NCBI RefSeq assembly: GCF_020707215.1 | Contig: NZ_JAJFET010000001.1 | Span: 62,001 to 126,000 of the forward strand | DNA: 64,000 nt | From: Sphingomonas sp. PL-96 | GTDB lineage: Bacteria > Pseudomonadota > Alphaproteobacteria > Sphingomonadales > Sphingomonadaceae | Reading direction: 5' to 3' | Shown: piece by piece, positions 1-8,717 of the stretch | Layout of the letters: every line of letters starts with the position of its first letter | Position numbering within the stretch: the first letter of the stretch is position 1 | Program-made: the position numbers and the translations under genes | Notes under the pieces: generated by a model | What the model was told of the DNA's origin: nothing | Seen by the model: the letters and a program-made list of their open reading frames with translations, nothing else | The model's database searches: none

Positions 1-21
1 ATCGAGGATGAAGTCGGTCAT
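1..21 (-). CDS. Possible start of a truncated gene downstream of gshB
   Basis: An ATG on the minus strand at 21 opens a frame reading MTDFILD before the window ends. It lies 39 bases downstream of the gshB stop and in the same direction, so it could be the next gene of that operon. No clear ribosome binding site is visible. Seven residues are too few to identify a family; a DedA-type membrane protein is one guess from the sequence style only. Treat it as a placeholder. Confidence 0.25.
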
Positions 22-60
22 GGCGCGCCCAACGCGCGAGCGGGCACTTCGGCTACCGGC

Positions 61-1017
61 TCAGCCGCGCTCGCGTACGCGCCGCTCGATCGCGTCCCAG
101 ATCATGCCGCCAGTGTCGGTGCCGTTGAACCGGTCGATCGCGACGATGCCGGTCGGGGAGGTGACGTTGATCTCGGTTAGCCACTTGCCGCCGATCACGT
201 CGATGCCGACGAACAGCAGCCCGCGGCGCTTGAGCTCCGGGCCGAGCTCCGCGCAGATCTCGCGCTCGCGCTCCGTCAGTTCGGTCTTTGCCGCCGAACC
301 GCCGACCGCCAGGTTGGAGCGGATCTCGCCTTCGCCGGGCATGCGGTTGATGGCGCCCGCCACTTCGCCGTCGACCAGCACGATGCGCTTGTCGCCCTGC
401 GCAATCTCCGGAAGGAAGGCCTGCACCATGTGCGGCTCGCGATAGGCGGTGTTGAACACCTCGATCAGCGAGGAGAGGTTCTGCCCGTCGGCGTCGATCT
501 TGAAGATCGCCTTGCCGCCGTTGCCGTGCAGCGGCTTCACCACGATCGAGCGATGCTCGGCCAAAAAGATCCGCGCTTCCTCGACCGATCGCGTGATCAG
601 CGTCGGCGGCATGAAATGCGCATAATCGAGCACGAACAGCTTTTCGGGCGCGTTGCGGACTTGTGCCGGGTCGTTCACCACCAGCGTGCGGTCGGCGATC
701 CGCTCCAGCAGGTGGGTCGCGGTGATATAGCCCAGGTCGAACGGCGGATCCTGGCGCATCAGCACCACGTCCGCCTCGTCGCCCAGGTCGAGCTTGACCG
801 GATCGCCGAAGCTGAAGTGGTTGCCCTCGACCCGCTGCACCGTCACCGGATGCGCGCGCGTCCAGACGCGCCCGGCCTCGTAGTTCAGATCCTCGGCGGC
901 ATAATGGAACAGCCGGTGCCCCCGTTCCTGCGCCGCCAGCATCAGCGCGAAGCTGGAGTCCCCTGCGATGTTGATCGATTCGAGCGGATCCATCTGGACG
1001 GCGACGGTCAGCGGCAT
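61..1017 (-). CDS. gshB: Glutathione synthase (GshB)
   Basis: This cytoplasmic ATP-grasp enzyme joins glycine to gamma-glutamylcysteine, the last step of glutathione synthesis. The 318-residue product has the expected length. Visible family motifs are RQDPPFD in the N-terminal domain, the glycine-rich ATP loop GNGGKAIFKI, SNLAVGGSA, and the C-terminal metal-binding stretch EINVTSPTG. The ATG at 1017 is preceded by AAGGAG at about 1026-1031. It is the last complete gene of the minus-strand group rsmI, yraN, gshB, but is separated from yraN by 235 bases that carry an inverted repeat, so it may have its own promoter. Confidence 0.96.
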   Translation of the reverse strand: MPLTVAVQMDPLESINIAGDSSFALMLAAQERGHRLFHYAAEDLNYEAGRVWTRAHPVTVQRVEGNHFSFGDPVKLDLGDEADVVLMRQDPPFDLGYITATHLLERIADRTLVVNDPAQVRNAPEKLFVLDYAHFMPPTLITRSVEEARIFLAEHRSIVVKPLHGNGGKAIFKIDADGQNLSSLIEVFNTAYREPHMVQAFLPEIAQGDKRIVLVDGEVAGAINRMPGEGEIRSNLAVGGSAAKTELTEREREICAELGPELKRRGLLFVGIDVIGGKWLTEINVTSPTGIVAIDRFNGTDTGGMIWDAIERRVRERG

Positions 1018-1118
1018 GCAGGCACTCCTTGTTGCCGGCGGGAGGTAGGGGGCGCGACGGGGAATGTCACGGGTTGGCAGGGATCTTCGGCGTAGCCCTC
1101 GTTCCTACCCCCGTTCGT

Positions 1119-1216
1119 CTCGAGTAGGGATCGAGCTTGTCGAGAGCCCGTATCGAGAGAGCCACGAGCGCCGACCTCTCGATACGCCGTCTCGACAAGC
1201 TCGACGGCTACTCGAG
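1119..1216. repeat. Intergenic inverted repeat (sphingomonad palindrome type)
   Basis: Two arms of about 40 bases (1119-1159 and 1176-1216) are imperfect reverse complements. Both contain CTCGAGTAG, TCGAGCTTGTCGAGA and CGTATCGAGAG. The element sits between yraN and gshB and would form a long hairpin. Related half or whole copies lie at 7201-7235 and 28469-28544. Confidence 0.8.
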
Positions 1217-1252
1217 GCAGACGGGGTGTTGTGGATGAGCAGAGGCAGACGC

Positions 1253-1606
1253 TCACCCGATCCAAGCATTCTCGATATGCCGCACGGGCACTCCGCGCGC
1301 GACCAGCACGACATCGATGCGGATGTCGTCGCCCGGCCCCGCATAGCGCGCCACCAGCATTTCCGCCGCCGCTGCCACCCGCCGCAGCCGCCGCTCGTCG
1401 ATCGCGAGGTCCAGCGCCGCGGCACTCCCGCGCGCCTTGACCTCCACGAACGCGACCACCGACCCGCGCCGCGCCACCAGGTCGACCTCTCCCGCGCGCG
1501 TCCGCACGCGCCGGTCGAGGATGCGCCAGCCCTTGAGCCGCAGATACCAGGCCGCCCAGCGTTCGCCTGCGCGGCCCTGCGCCTCGGCCGCGCGGCGGTC
1601 CCTCAC
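1253..1606 (-). CDS. yraN: YraN family (UPF0102) nuclease-fold protein
   Basis: A small protein of 117 residues with the endonuclease-like fold of the UPF0102/YraN family. The core motif GEVDLVARRGSVVAFVEVKAR matches the family's acidic and Lys residues (E, D, E-x-K), which resemble those of Holliday-junction resolvases. Its cellular role is not established. The frame stays open further upstream, but the natural start is the GTG at 1606, which overlaps the rsmI TGA as GTGA, indicating translational coupling. The rsmI, LpoA-like and yraN neighbourhood is also found in enterobacteria, which supports the assignment. Confidence 0.9.
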   Translation of the reverse strand: MRDRRAAEAQGRAGERWAAWYLRLKGWRILDRRVRTRAGEVDLVARRGSVVAFVEVKARGSAAALDLAIDERRLRRVAAAAEMLVARYAGPGDDIRIDVVLVARGVPVRHIENAWIG

Positions 1607-2439
1607 TGGCCCTTCAGCTCCATCGCCCGCGCGTAGAGCTCCTTGCGGTCGAGCCCGAGCTTCTTGGCGACCTCGCCCGCCGCCTTGGAGACGGGCAGGC
1701 GGGTGAGCGCCTCGGCAAGCGCCGCATCCGCGGTCTCGGCATCGGCAGGCGGCGCCTCGCCAGGCGGGGCCACGACGATCACGATCTCGCCCCGGGGCGG
1801 CGCCTCGGCATAGCGGTCCGCCAGCTGGGACAGCGTGCCCGTCACGCACTCCTCGAACTTCTTGGTGATCTCGCGCGCCACCGCCGCCTCTCGGTCGCCG
1901 AGCCCTTCGGCCAGCGCGGCGAGTGTGGCGGCCAGCCGCGGCCCGCTTTCATAGAGCACCAGCGTTGCGCGCACGGCGGCGATCTCGGCGATCGCCTCGG
2001 CGCGCGCGTGCTGCTTGGGCGGCAGGAAGCCCAGGTAGAAGAAGCGGTCGGTTGGCAGCCCCGCCAGCGTCAGCGCCCCGATCGCCGCGCACGGCCCCGG
2101 CACCGTCACCACCAGATGGCCGGCCGCGCGCGCGTCGCGCACCAGCTTGTAGCCGGGGTCGGAAATCAGCGGCGTCCCCGCGTCGGACACCAGCGCGACC
2201 GCCTCCTGACCCATGCGCGCGACAAGGCCGGGGCGAACCCCTTCGGCATTATGGTCGTGATAGGGGATCATCGGCCGCTTGGTGCCGATGTGGCGGAGCA
2301 GGCCTGCGGTCACGCGGCTGTCCTCCACCGCGATCACGTCTGCGGACGAAAGCACCGCCGCGGCGCGAGGGGACAGGTCGCCGAGATTGCCGATCGGGGT
2401 CGCGACGATGTAGAGGCCGGGGGAGAGTGGTGCGTTCAT
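1603..2439 (-). CDS. rsmI: 16S rRNA 2'-O-methyltransferase RsmI
   Basis: RsmI methylates the ribose of C1402 in 16S rRNA, using S-adenosylmethionine. The product is 278 residues, normal for the SAM-dependent tetrapyrrole/RsmI methylase family. It starts with the family hallmark LYIVATPIGNLGDL, followed by AVEDSRVTAGLL, VSDAGTPLISDPGYKLV and VPGPCAAIGALTLAGL. The ATG at 2439 is chosen because the signature begins just after it; a longer upstream frame has no similarity. The start is only 12 bases from the divergent start of the LpoA-like lipoprotein gene, so the two promoters overlap the opposing genes. It is coupled to yraN by a GTGA overlap. Confidence 0.95.
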   Translation of the reverse strand: MNAPLSPGLYIVATPIGNLGDLSPRAAAVLSSADVIAVEDSRVTAGLLRHIGTKRPMIPYHDHNAEGVRPGLVARMGQEAVALVSDAGTPLISDPGYKLVRDARAAGHLVVTVPGPCAAIGALTLAGLPTDRFFYLGFLPPKQHARAEAIAEIAAVRATLVLYESGPRLAATLAALAEGLGDREAAVAREITKKFEECVTGTLSQLADRYAEAPPRGEIVIVVAPPGEAPPADAETADAALAEALTRLPVSKAAGEVAKKLGLDRKELYARAMELKGQ

Positions 2440-2451
2440 CAGGGGAATGTC

Positions 2452-3651
2452 ATGGCAGACGCGGCAACCGGACCGCAATGGACGCGTGGGCTTATCCGCA
2501 CGGCAGCCTTCGCAGGCGCGCTGCTGCTGGCGGGGTGTCAGACGCTGGTGCCCAAGGGCGTTCCCGACCGCGCACCGCCCCCGCCCAGGGAGCAGCCGAC
2601 CCAGAGCACGGGTCCGGAAACGATCGAAGCGGGCATTCCCGAGGACCAGCAGCGCCACCGCGTCGCGCTGCTGGTGCCGCTCACCGGCCCCAATGCCGGC
2701 GTCGGCCAGAGCATCGCCAATGCGACTCAGCTGGCACTGCTCGATTCGCGAAGCGAGCAGGTGCGCATCACCACCTATGACACGGCAGCAGGCGCGGCGG
2801 CGGCCGCCCAGCGCGCGCTGGCAGAGGGCAACCGCCTGATCCTGGGGCCGCTGTTGTCCGAGGACGTGCGCGCGGTCGCCCCCATCGCCAAGCGGGCGGG
2901 GGTGCCGGTGCTGAGCTATTCCAACGACGCAAGCGTGGCCGGCAACGGCGCCTATGTGATGGGCTATTCGCCGGCGCAGTCGATCAGCCGCGTGGTCGAC
3001 TATGCCAAGCAGACCGGCATCACCAGCTTTGCCGGGCTGGTGCCGACCGGCGTCTATGGCCAGCGCGCCTCCACCGCCTTCCTGCGCGCGGTCGAGAGTG
3101 CGGGCGGCCAGGTCGTATCGCTCCAGACCTACAACCGCGGCAATGGCGGGATCGCAGCGGCCGTCACCCGCCTGCCCAAGAACTCGCCCTACCAGGCGGT
3201 GCTGATCGCCGACAGCGCAGGCACGGCCGCGACCGCGGTGCCGGTGCTGCGCCGGGATGCGGCGACCGCGCGCGTGCTCGGCACGGAGCTGTGGAACACC
3301 GATGCTGCCGCGCGCGGCAATGCGGCGCTGAACGGCGCCTGGTTCGCCAGCGTGTCGGACGGGCTCTACCGCCAGTACGCCGGCAAGTACCGCACCCGCT
3401 TCGGCAACGCGCCCTATCGCCTGTCGAGCCTGGGCTATGACTCGGTGCTGCTCACCATCCGCATCGCGCGTGACTGGAAGGTGGGCGACCGCTTCCCGGA
3501 AGCCAAGCTGACCGACACGGGTGGGTTCGCCGGCCTGGACGGCGCCTTCCGCTTCAGCCGCGACGGCGTCGCCGAACGCGCGCTGGAAGTGCAGGAGGTG
3601 CGCGGCGGTACGACGGCCACGGTCTCACCGGCGCCGCGCAGTTTCGAATAG
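2452..3651 (+). CDS. LpoA-like penicillin-binding protein activator lipoprotein
   Basis: The 399-residue product begins with a lipoprotein signal (AGALLLAGC, lipidated Cys near residue 28), then a Pro-rich linker. A type 1 periplasmic-binding fold follows, starting at VALLVPLTGPNAGVGQ, which corresponds to the LppC/LpoA C-terminal domain. In Escherichia coli LpoA is an outer-membrane lipoprotein that stimulates PBP1A. Here the N-terminal TPR part of LpoA is absent, so the protein is shorter, as in other alphaproteobacterial 'penicillin-binding protein activator' entries. AGGGGAA precedes the ATG at 2452. It is divergent from rsmI, mirroring the enterobacterial order. An amino-acid-binding ABC receptor is the alternative, but no permease or ATPase genes are nearby. 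Confidence 0.85.
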   Translation: MADAATGPQWTRGLIRTAAFAGALLLAGCQTLVPKGVPDRAPPPPREQPTQSTGPETIEAGIPEDQQRHRVALLVPLTGPNAGVGQSIANATQLALLDSRSEQVRITTYDTAAGAAAAAQRALAEGNRLILGPLLSEDVRAVAPIAKRAGVPVLSYSNDASVAGNGAYVMGYSPAQSISRVVDYAKQTGITSFAGLVPTGVYGQRASTAFLRAVESAGGQVVSLQTYNRGNGGIAAAVTRLPKNSPYQAVLIADSAGTAATAVPVLRRDAATARVLGTELWNTDAAARGNAALNGAWFASVSDGLYRQYAGKYRTRFGNAPYRLSSLGYDSVLLTIRIARDWKVGDRFPEAKLTDTGGFAGLDGAFRFSRDGVAERALEVQEVRGGTTATVSPAPRSFE

Positions 3652-3666
3652 CCCTGGAAAACCTTT

Positions 3667-3692
3667 GTACCCCCGGCGAATGCCGGGGGTAC
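3667..3692. terminator. Hairpin between convergent genes
   Basis: Perfect 11-base inverted repeat (arms GTACCCCCGGC, loop GAAT) in the 56 bases between the convergent LpoA-like gene and hemW. It has no T-run, so it is either a factor-independent hairpin of weak type or a member of the local CCCCGGC repeat family. It would be read from both sides. Confidence 0.5.
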
Positions 3693-3707
3693 GGGGGGCG
3701 CCGATAG

Positions 3708-4871
3708 CTAGCCCCGCGCCACTTCCCGCAGCACCGCATCGAGGAGCGGCATCCCTGCGGGGGTGAGCGCCAGCCGATCGCCGTCGCGTGCCACCAGCCC
3801 CTGCGTGGCCAGGCGACCGATTGCAGCCAGGTCGACCACGGCGTCGATCTTCGTCCCACCCAGCGCCGCGACGCGCGCCAAGTCGATGCCCTCGCGCATC
3901 CGCAGCCCCATCACCAGCGCCTCCGTCACCCGTTCCGAGGGGGCAAGCGCGACCTCGCTCTCCGCGCCATGACCGTTGCGCTCGACCGCAGTCAGCCAGT
4001 TCTCCGGCTTCTTGCGGCGAAAGGTCGCGACCCCGTCGCGCCGCCCGTGTGCGCCCGGGCCCACGCCCGCATAGTCGCGATAGCGCCAATAGGTGAGGTT
4101 GTGGCGGCTCTCGGCACCCGGTCGCGCATGATTCGACACTTCATACAGCGGCAGCCCGGCGGCAGCCGTGCGCGCCTGAGTCGTCTCCCACAGGTCCGCG
4201 GCCAGATCCTCGTCCGGCAGCGTCAGCTGGCCCTTCGCAGCCAGCGTCGCAAAGCGCGTGCCCGGCTCGATCGTCAGCTGGTAGAGCGACAGATGCTCGG
4301 TCCCAAAGCCGAGCGCGCGGTCGAGCTCCGCCTCCCAGGCAGCAAGGCGCTGCCCCGGCCGGGCATAGATGAGGTCGAAGCTCACCCGCCCGAAATGGCG
4401 CTGGGCGGTGGCAAGGGCGGCCAGCCCTTCGTCGACGCCATGCGCGCGGCCGAGAAAGACCAGCGCATCGTCGTCCAGCGCCTGCAGCCCCAGCGACACG
4501 CGATTGACCCCCGCTGCGGCGAGATCCGCGAAGCGCGCCGCTTCTACCGACGAGGGATTCGCCTCCAGCGTGATCTCGATGCCCGGCTCGGGCGACCAGT
4601 GCGTGGTCGCCGCCTGGATGATGGCGGCCACCGTCGCGGGCGGCATCAGCGAAGGCGTGCCGCCTCCGAAGAAGATCGAGGCCAGCCGCCGCCCCGGCAG
4701 CCGCGCCGCCTCATAGGCGAGGTCGGCCAGCAGCGCATCGCGCCATGCCTGCTGGTCGACCGCCTCGCGCACATGGCTGTTGAAGTCGCAATAGGGGCAT
4801 TTCGAGACGCAGAACGGCCAATGGACGTACAGCGCCAGCGGGGCCGGGCACGAGATTTGTTCCGCAAGCAT
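3708..4871 (-). CDS. hemW: Heme chaperone HemW (radical SAM, CPO-like)
   Basis: The 387-residue radical SAM protein carries the HemN/HemW cluster motif CVSKCPYCDF (C-x3-C-x2-C) near residues 22-29. HemW proteins bind heme and transfer it to respiratory enzymes; they lack true coproporphyrinogen dehydrogenase activity, and older annotations as HemN are usually wrong for this size. Further family signs are IFFGGGTPSL, RVSLGLQALDD, FDLIYARPGQ and YEVSNHARPG. The ATG at 4871 begins MLAEQISCPAPLALYVHWPFC, where the family similarity starts. In many alphaproteobacteria rdgB and rph lie next to it; here they are about 2.4 kb away on the same strand. It is divergent from the CAP-domain lipoprotein gene. 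Confidence 0.93.
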   Translation of the reverse strand: MLAEQISCPAPLALYVHWPFCVSKCPYCDFNSHVREAVDQQAWRDALLADLAYEAARLPGRRLASIFFGGGTPSLMPPATVAAIIQAATTHWSPEPGIEITLEANPSSVEAARFADLAAAGVNRVSLGLQALDDDALVFLGRAHGVDEGLAALATAQRHFGRVSFDLIYARPGQRLAAWEAELDRALGFGTEHLSLYQLTIEPGTRFATLAAKGQLTLPDEDLAADLWETTQARTAAAGLPLYEVSNHARPGAESRHNLTYWRYRDYAGVGPGAHGRRDGVATFRRKKPENWLTAVERNGHGAESEVALAPSERVTEALVMGLRMREGIDLARVAALGGTKIDAVVDLAAIGRLATQGLVARDGDRLALTPAGMPLLDAVLREVARG

Positions 4872-4876
4872 CGCCG

Positions 4877-4888
4877 CCCCATATGGGG
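4877..4888. promoter_or_regulatory. CCCCATATGGGG palindrome between divergent genes
   Basis: A perfect 12-base palindrome lies between hemW (start 4871, minus) and the CAP-domain gene (plus). Similar CCATATGG cores occur near the starts at 18107-18120 and 31781-31789, and CCATATAG near 26740. It may include a -10 element or be an operator; the function is inferred. Confidence 0.35.
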
Positions 4889-4891
4889 CGC

Positions 4892-5455
4892 ATGCGTGCG
4901 TGGCAAAATATCCTGTGGGCACCGCTGGCAATGCTGGCCGCCTGTTCCTCCCCCGAAGGCGCCGAGCGCGTGGTCGAGGCGCGCAGCTTCCAGGGGACGG
5001 CGCCGCGTGGCCCTGCGCTGCTGCGCCAGGCGATGCAGCAGGGGCATGATGCGGCCCGGGCCGAGGTCGGCCTGCCGCCGCTCACCTGGTCCGACGACCT
5101 CGCCGCAGGTGCGCGCGTCTATGCGCAGACGCTGGCGCGGACGGGCCGGTTCGAGCACTCCCCCGAGTCGCAGACGGTGGACCGCGTCGGCGAGAACCTG
5201 TGGACCGGCACGCGCGGCGCCTATCGCTATGACGAGATGATCGGCCACTGGCGCGCCGAGAAGCGCGACTATGTGCATCAGCCGGTGCCGGACTTCTCGC
5301 GCACCGGCCGCTGGGAGGATGTGGCCCATTACGGCCAGCTGGTGTCGCGCCGGACGCTCCGCTTCGGCTGCGCAATGGCAAGCAGCAGGCGCGACGACTA
5401 TTTGGTGTGCCGCTATGATCCGCCCGGCAATCTGGTGGGCGCGCGCGTCTACTAG
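4892..5455 (+). CDS. CAP (SCP/PR1) domain lipoprotein
   Basis: A predicted lipoprotein of 187 residues: a short signal with lipobox LAAC, then one CAP domain. Family signatures are visible in order: ALLRQAMQQGHDAARAEVG, PPLTWSDDLAAGARVYA, FEHSPESQ, VGENLW, VAHYGQLVSR and YLVCRYDPPGNLVGARVY. Bacterial CAP proteins are secreted or envelope proteins of mostly unknown role, and no substrate can be assigned. The ATG at 4892 gives a compact signal peptide; an in-frame ATG at 4883 inside the upstream palindrome is the alternative. The 3' end overlaps the convergent GAF gene by four bases (CTAG). Confidence 0.85.
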   Translation: MRAWQNILWAPLAMLAACSSPEGAERVVEARSFQGTAPRGPALLRQAMQQGHDAARAEVGLPPLTWSDDLAAGARVYAQTLARTGRFEHSPESQTVDRVGENLWTGTRGAYRYDEMIGHWRAEKRDYVHQPVPDFSRTGRWEDVAHYGQLVSRRTLRFGCAMASSRRDDYLVCRYDPPGNLVGARVY

Positions 5456-5970
5456 GCGGCGTCGCTCGTGTCCGCGCATCGGCGGACGACGCGCTCCGCC
5501 TCATGCGCCATGATGGTGAGCAGCGTCGGGTCGAACGCAACGGTCCGCGGCTCGCTGTCGGCGACGCACAAGGTGCCGAGCGGCTGCCCATCACCATCGA
5601 GCACCGGCACGCCTGCATAGAAGCGCAGGAAGGGGGCTGCGACGACGGTCGCATAGTCCGCAAAACGGGCGTCCTGCAGCGCGTCGGGCACGATCAGCGG
5701 CGTATCCGGCTGCTGGATCGCCACCGCGCAGAACGCCGTGTCGCGAGTCGTTTCCTGGATGCCCAGGCCATGCTCGGCGAGCAGGACCTGCGCGCGACGG
5801 TGGATGACGGACACGGCTGCGAACCGCGTGCCATAGTGGGAGGCGGCAAGATCGACGATGCGCTGGAGTTCCGGGGCGCCGCACAGATCCAGCGCGCCGC
5901 TCTGGTCGACGGCGTCCTGGCGCCTGCGCTCCTTGTCAAAGGCGCTCAGCCATGTGTCGACCTGCTGCAC
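5452..5970 (-). CDS. GAF domain protein
   Basis: A soluble protein of 172 residues made of a single GAF domain. Signs are RIVDLAASHYGTRFAAVSVIHRRAQVLLAEHGL, then FCAVAIQQPDTPLIVPDALQDARFADYATVV, and FYAGVPVLDGDGQPLGTLCVAD, which is the typical GAF core. There is no kinase, HTH or GGDEF output domain attached, so it may bind a small ligand or act as a free-standing sensor or fRMsr-like protein. The fRMsr type needs conserved cysteines that I cannot align confidently. The start at 5970 is the first ATG. It stands alone and converges on the CAP gene. Confidence 0.75.
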   Translation of the reverse strand: MQQVDTWLSAFDKERRRQDAVDQSGALDLCGAPELQRIVDLAASHYGTRFAAVSVIHRRAQVLLAEHGLGIQETTRDTAFCAVAIQQPDTPLIVPDALQDARFADYATVVAAPFLRFYAGVPVLDGDGQPLGTLCVADSEPRTVAFDPTLLTIMAHEAERVVRRCADTSDAA

Positions 5971-6168
5971 CTGCGCCTCTCCCGAATGCGGTATTCTATG
6001 CTCCGGAGCACTGCTGCGTGGCCGATACCAGTCGCCGCGGCCGGGCAGCTGTTCCTATTGCGAGCCGGTCGCACAGTAAAGAGCGGTTCGAAGGCGCAGC
6101 GCTTCTTTAAACAGCCAAGTAGTTTTGGCGCTTTTCGTACGCCTGTTGTTCGCAGGCGCGCGTGGACC

Positions 6169-6948
6169 TCAACCCGGAGCCGCTGCCGAGCCGGCGAGCA
6201 GCCCCCCGTCGATCGTGAGTTCAGCGCCCGTCATGTACGCCGCTTCGTCGGAGGCGAGCAGCACCGCAAGCGCGGCCACCTCCTCCGGCGTTCCGAAGCG
6301 GCGCATCGGCGTGTCGGCCACCAGCGCCGCCATGCGCGCCTCCCGCTCCGGGCCGTCACCCAGCATCGGTTCCCACATCGGCGTCAGGATCGCGGCCGGG
6401 TGGATCGAGTTGCAGCGGATCGACCAGCCCTGTTGCGCGCAGTAAAGCGCCACCGTCTTGCTGTGATTGCGGATCGCTGCCTTGGACGATGCATAGGCGG
6501 CGGCGAGCGGGATTCCGACCAGCCCCGATCGCGACGAGATGTTGATGATCGACCCGGTCCCCCGTGCCTTCATCGCGCCGATCGCATAGCGGCAGCCGAG
6601 AAAGGTGCCGTCCAGGTTGACCCGGTGGACCGCTTGCCAGCGTTCAAGGGTGCAGTGTTCCGGGTCGTGCGGCGCAGCACTCTCTTCGAAGCCGGTGATC
6701 CCGGCATTGTTCACCACCACATCGGCGGCGGGAACCTGTTCCGCGAGCCGGTCCCAATCCGCTTCCAGCGCGACGTCGAGCGGCACGAACGCGCAGCCGA
6801 TCGCCGCGGCGCTCGCAGTGCCCGCCTGCCGGTCCTTGTCGGTGGCGATGACCGTGGCGCCTTCGTCGTGAAAGGCCTGGGCAATGGCGCGGCCAATGCC
6901 GCGTGCGGCGCCGGTGACGACGCACGTCTTTCCTTGCAATCTGGGCAT
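6169..6948 (-). CDS. SDR family oxidoreductase
   Basis: A classical short-chain dehydrogenase/reductase of 259 residues. The cofactor site TGAARGIG (residues 12-19), NNAG (80-83), the catalytic Ser in INISS (138-139) and Y152-x3-K156 (YASSK) are intact. The C-terminal [11 protein letters not shown] is also typical. D37 after the second strand (IATDKD) favours NAD(H). Many relatives are annotated as hydroxysteroid or 3-oxoacyl-ACP reductases, but the substrate cannot be told here and no pathway genes flank it. The ATG at 6948 starts the family similarity; the frame upstream runs into a repeat element and is not coding. Confidence 0.88.
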   Translation of the reverse strand: MPRLQGKTCVVTGAARGIGRAIAQAFHDEGATVIATDKDRQAGTASAAAIGCAFVPLDVALEADWDRLAEQVPAADVVVNNAGITGFEESAAPHDPEHCTLERWQAVHRVNLDGTFLGCRYAIGAMKARGTGSIINISSRSGLVGIPLAAAYASSKAAIRNHSKTVALYCAQQGWSIRCNSIHPAAILTPMWEPMLGDGPEREARMAALVADTPMRRFGTPEEVAALAVLLASDEAAYMTGAELTIDGGLLAGSAAAPG

Positions 6949-6994
6949 GATGATCCTGTGGTCCGAATGGCTGCGCGTCATCTTTGCAGCACCC

Positions 6995-7078
6995 GTGCTC
7001 CCGCGCAGGCGGGAGCCCAGGGTAGCAGGAGATGCCGTGGGTGTGCTTGGCTCTGGGCTCCCGCCTGCGCGGGAGCAC
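6995..7078. repeat. Long perfect inverted repeat, copy 1
   Basis: Arms 6995-7020 and 7053-7078 are perfect 26-base reverse complements rich in GTGCTCCCGCGCAGGC. The 32-base loop starts GGGTAGCAGG. A second, slightly diverged copy is at 9409-9487. These are REP/BIME-like intergenic hairpins, here between the SDR gene and rdgB. Confidence 0.85.
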
Positions 7079-7200
7079 AAAGCGCCGCAGGTGTTCCGCC
7101 TTAGCGGGCGCGCCGGACCATGATCATTCGCTCCTTTGAACTCGGAAGCAGGCTAGCCTGGATGAACCTTCCGCACAACGTCGGACCTGACGCCTTCACC

Positions 7201-7235
7201 CGTTCGTCGAGCAGGATGGCTACTCGAGGCGAACG
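7201..7235. repeat. Partial inverted-repeat element
   Basis: A short hairpin with CGTTCG and CGAACG ends and an internal GGCTACTCGAGG. The core resembles the right arm of the element at 1119-1216, so it is probably a shortened copy. The rest of 6949-7291 shows no gene. Confidence 0.55.
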
Positions 7236-7291
7236 CGCGAAGGGCTTGGCGGGACGCTCGCGCTGAAGGCGGATCCAGCCAGAGCCCGTCC

Positions 7292-7921
7292 TTACAGAAC
7301 CGCCGCCACCAGCTGGCGGAAGGCGTCGGCGCGGTGGCTGATCGCATGCTTCTGCTGCGGATCGATCTCGCCGAAGCTCTGGTCCATGCCGTTGGCGATG
7401 AACATCGGATCATAGCCGAAGCCGAGCTTGCCGCGCGGCGGCCACACCAGCGTGCCGTCGACGCGGCCTTCGAACCATTCGACGTGCCCGTCCGGCCAGG
7501 CGAGCGCCAGCGCGCAGACGAAATGCGCGTCGCGGCTGACGTCGGGGCCGAGTGCTGCCAGCCGTTCCTCGACCAGACGCATGGCGAGGTCGAAGTCCTT
7601 GGCCTCGCCGCCCCAGCGCGCCGAAAAGATGCCGGGCTCGCCGCCCAGCGCTTCCACGCACAGCCCGCTGTCGTCGGCCAGCGCCGGCAGGCCGGAGAGG
7701 TCGGCGGCCTGGCGTGCCTTCAGCTCGGCATTGGCGACGAACGTCGTGCCGGTTTCCTCGGGCTCGGGCAGGTCGAGCGCGCCCGCCGAGATCGGCTCGA
7801 TGCCATAGGGGCCGAGCAGCTCGGCGATCTCGCGCACCTTGCCGGGATTGTGGCTGGCGATCACCAGCTTGCCGGGGGCGAGCTTGCGGATCGCCTGGGG
7901 CTCGGGGCCTTCGCCGCTCAC
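7292..7921 (-). CDS. rdgB: XTP/dITP pyrophosphatase RdgB
   Basis: RdgB/HAM1 hydrolyses non-canonical purine triphosphates (dITP, XTP) and keeps them out of DNA. The 209-residue product has the family motifs [10 protein letters not shown] (residues 23-32), [51 protein letters not shown] and the C-terminal SHR near the end. The start is a GTG at 7921 that overlaps the rph stop as GTGA, so translation is coupled to rph. This rph-rdgB order is common in proteobacteria. Confidence 0.95.
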   Translation of the reverse strand: MSGEGPEPQAIRKLAPGKLVIASHNPGKVREIAELLGPYGIEPISAGALDLPEPEETGTTFVANAELKARQAADLSGLPALADDSGLCVEALGGEPGIFSARWGGEAKDFDLAMRLVEERLAALGPDVSRDAHFVCALALAWPDGHVEWFEGRVDGTLVWPPRGKLGFGYDPMFIANGMDQSFGEIDPQQKHAISHRADAFRQLVAAVL

Positions 7922-8634
7922 CGACCGGCGGCCTTCAGCTGCGCGGCGAAGATCTCGCCGCAGCCGATGCGGGCGAGGCGGAGCAGGCGGAGCAGCGCTT
8001 CCTCGTCATAGCAGGCGCCCTCTGCCGTGGCCTGAACCTCGGCGATGTTGCCGTCGCTGGTCAGCACGAAATTGGCGTCGGCGTCGGCGGCCGAGTCCTC
8101 GGGATAATCGAGGTCGAGCACCGGCGTTCCCTCATAGATGCCGCAGCTGACGGCGGCGACCTGGCGGGTGATCGGGTCGGCGGTGAGCTTGCCGGCGGCC
8201 ATCAGGCCATCGACCGCCAGCCGCAGCGCCACCCAGGCGCCGGAGATGGAGGCGGTGCGGGTGCCGCCATCGGCCTGGATCACGTCGCAGTCGATCGTGA
8301 TCTGGCGCTCGCCCAGCGCCTTGAGGTCGCAGACGGCGCGCAAGGAGCGGCCGATCAGCCGCTGGATCTCCTGGGTGCGGCCGGACTGCTTGCCCTTGGC
8401 CGCCTCACGGCTGCCGCGGGTGTGGGTGGCGCGCGGCAGCATGCCGTATTCGGCCGTCACCCAGCCTTCGCCTTTGCCGCGCAGGAACGGCGGCACGCGC
8501 TCTTCGACGGAGGCGGTGACCAGCACCTTGGTCTCGCCAAAGCCGATCAGCACCGAACCTTCGGCGTGACGGGTGAAGTTGGGCTGGATCGAGATGGCGC
8601 GCATCTCGTCGGGGGCGCGGCCGGATGGGCGCAT
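7918..8634 (-). CDS. rph: Ribonuclease PH
   Basis: RNase PH is a phosphorolytic 3' exoribonuclease that trims tRNA precursors. The 238-residue product carries the family signatures [77 protein letters not shown] and [18 protein letters not shown]. The ATG at 8634 ([12 protein letters not shown]) is the usual start and has AGGAG upstream; a frame extending 11 codons further is not needed. It is divergent from the DUF6438 lipoprotein gene and overlaps rdgB. Confidence 0.96.
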   Translation of the reverse strand: MRPSGRAPDEMRAISIQPNFTRHAEGSVLIGFGETKVLVTASVEERVPPFLRGKGEGWVTAEYGMLPRATHTRGSREAAKGKQSGRTQEIQRLIGRSLRAVCDLKALGERQITIDCDVIQADGGTRTASISGAWVALRLAVDGLMAAGKLTADPITRQVAAVSCGIYEGTPVLDLDYPEDSAADADANFVLTSDGNIAEVQATAEGACYDEEALLRLLRLARIGCGEIFAAQLKAAGR

Positions 8635-8717
8635 GGGTTCAGTCTCCTGCAAGATCGTTGCGGGCACCTAGACCGCCGACGGGCGTTCCGCCAGTCCGAC
8701 GAAACAGGAGACAAGGC

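Noticed and set aside
3708..4871. Oxygen-independent coproporphyrinogen oxidase HemN
   Set aside because: Length and N-terminus fit HemW; true HemN is longer.
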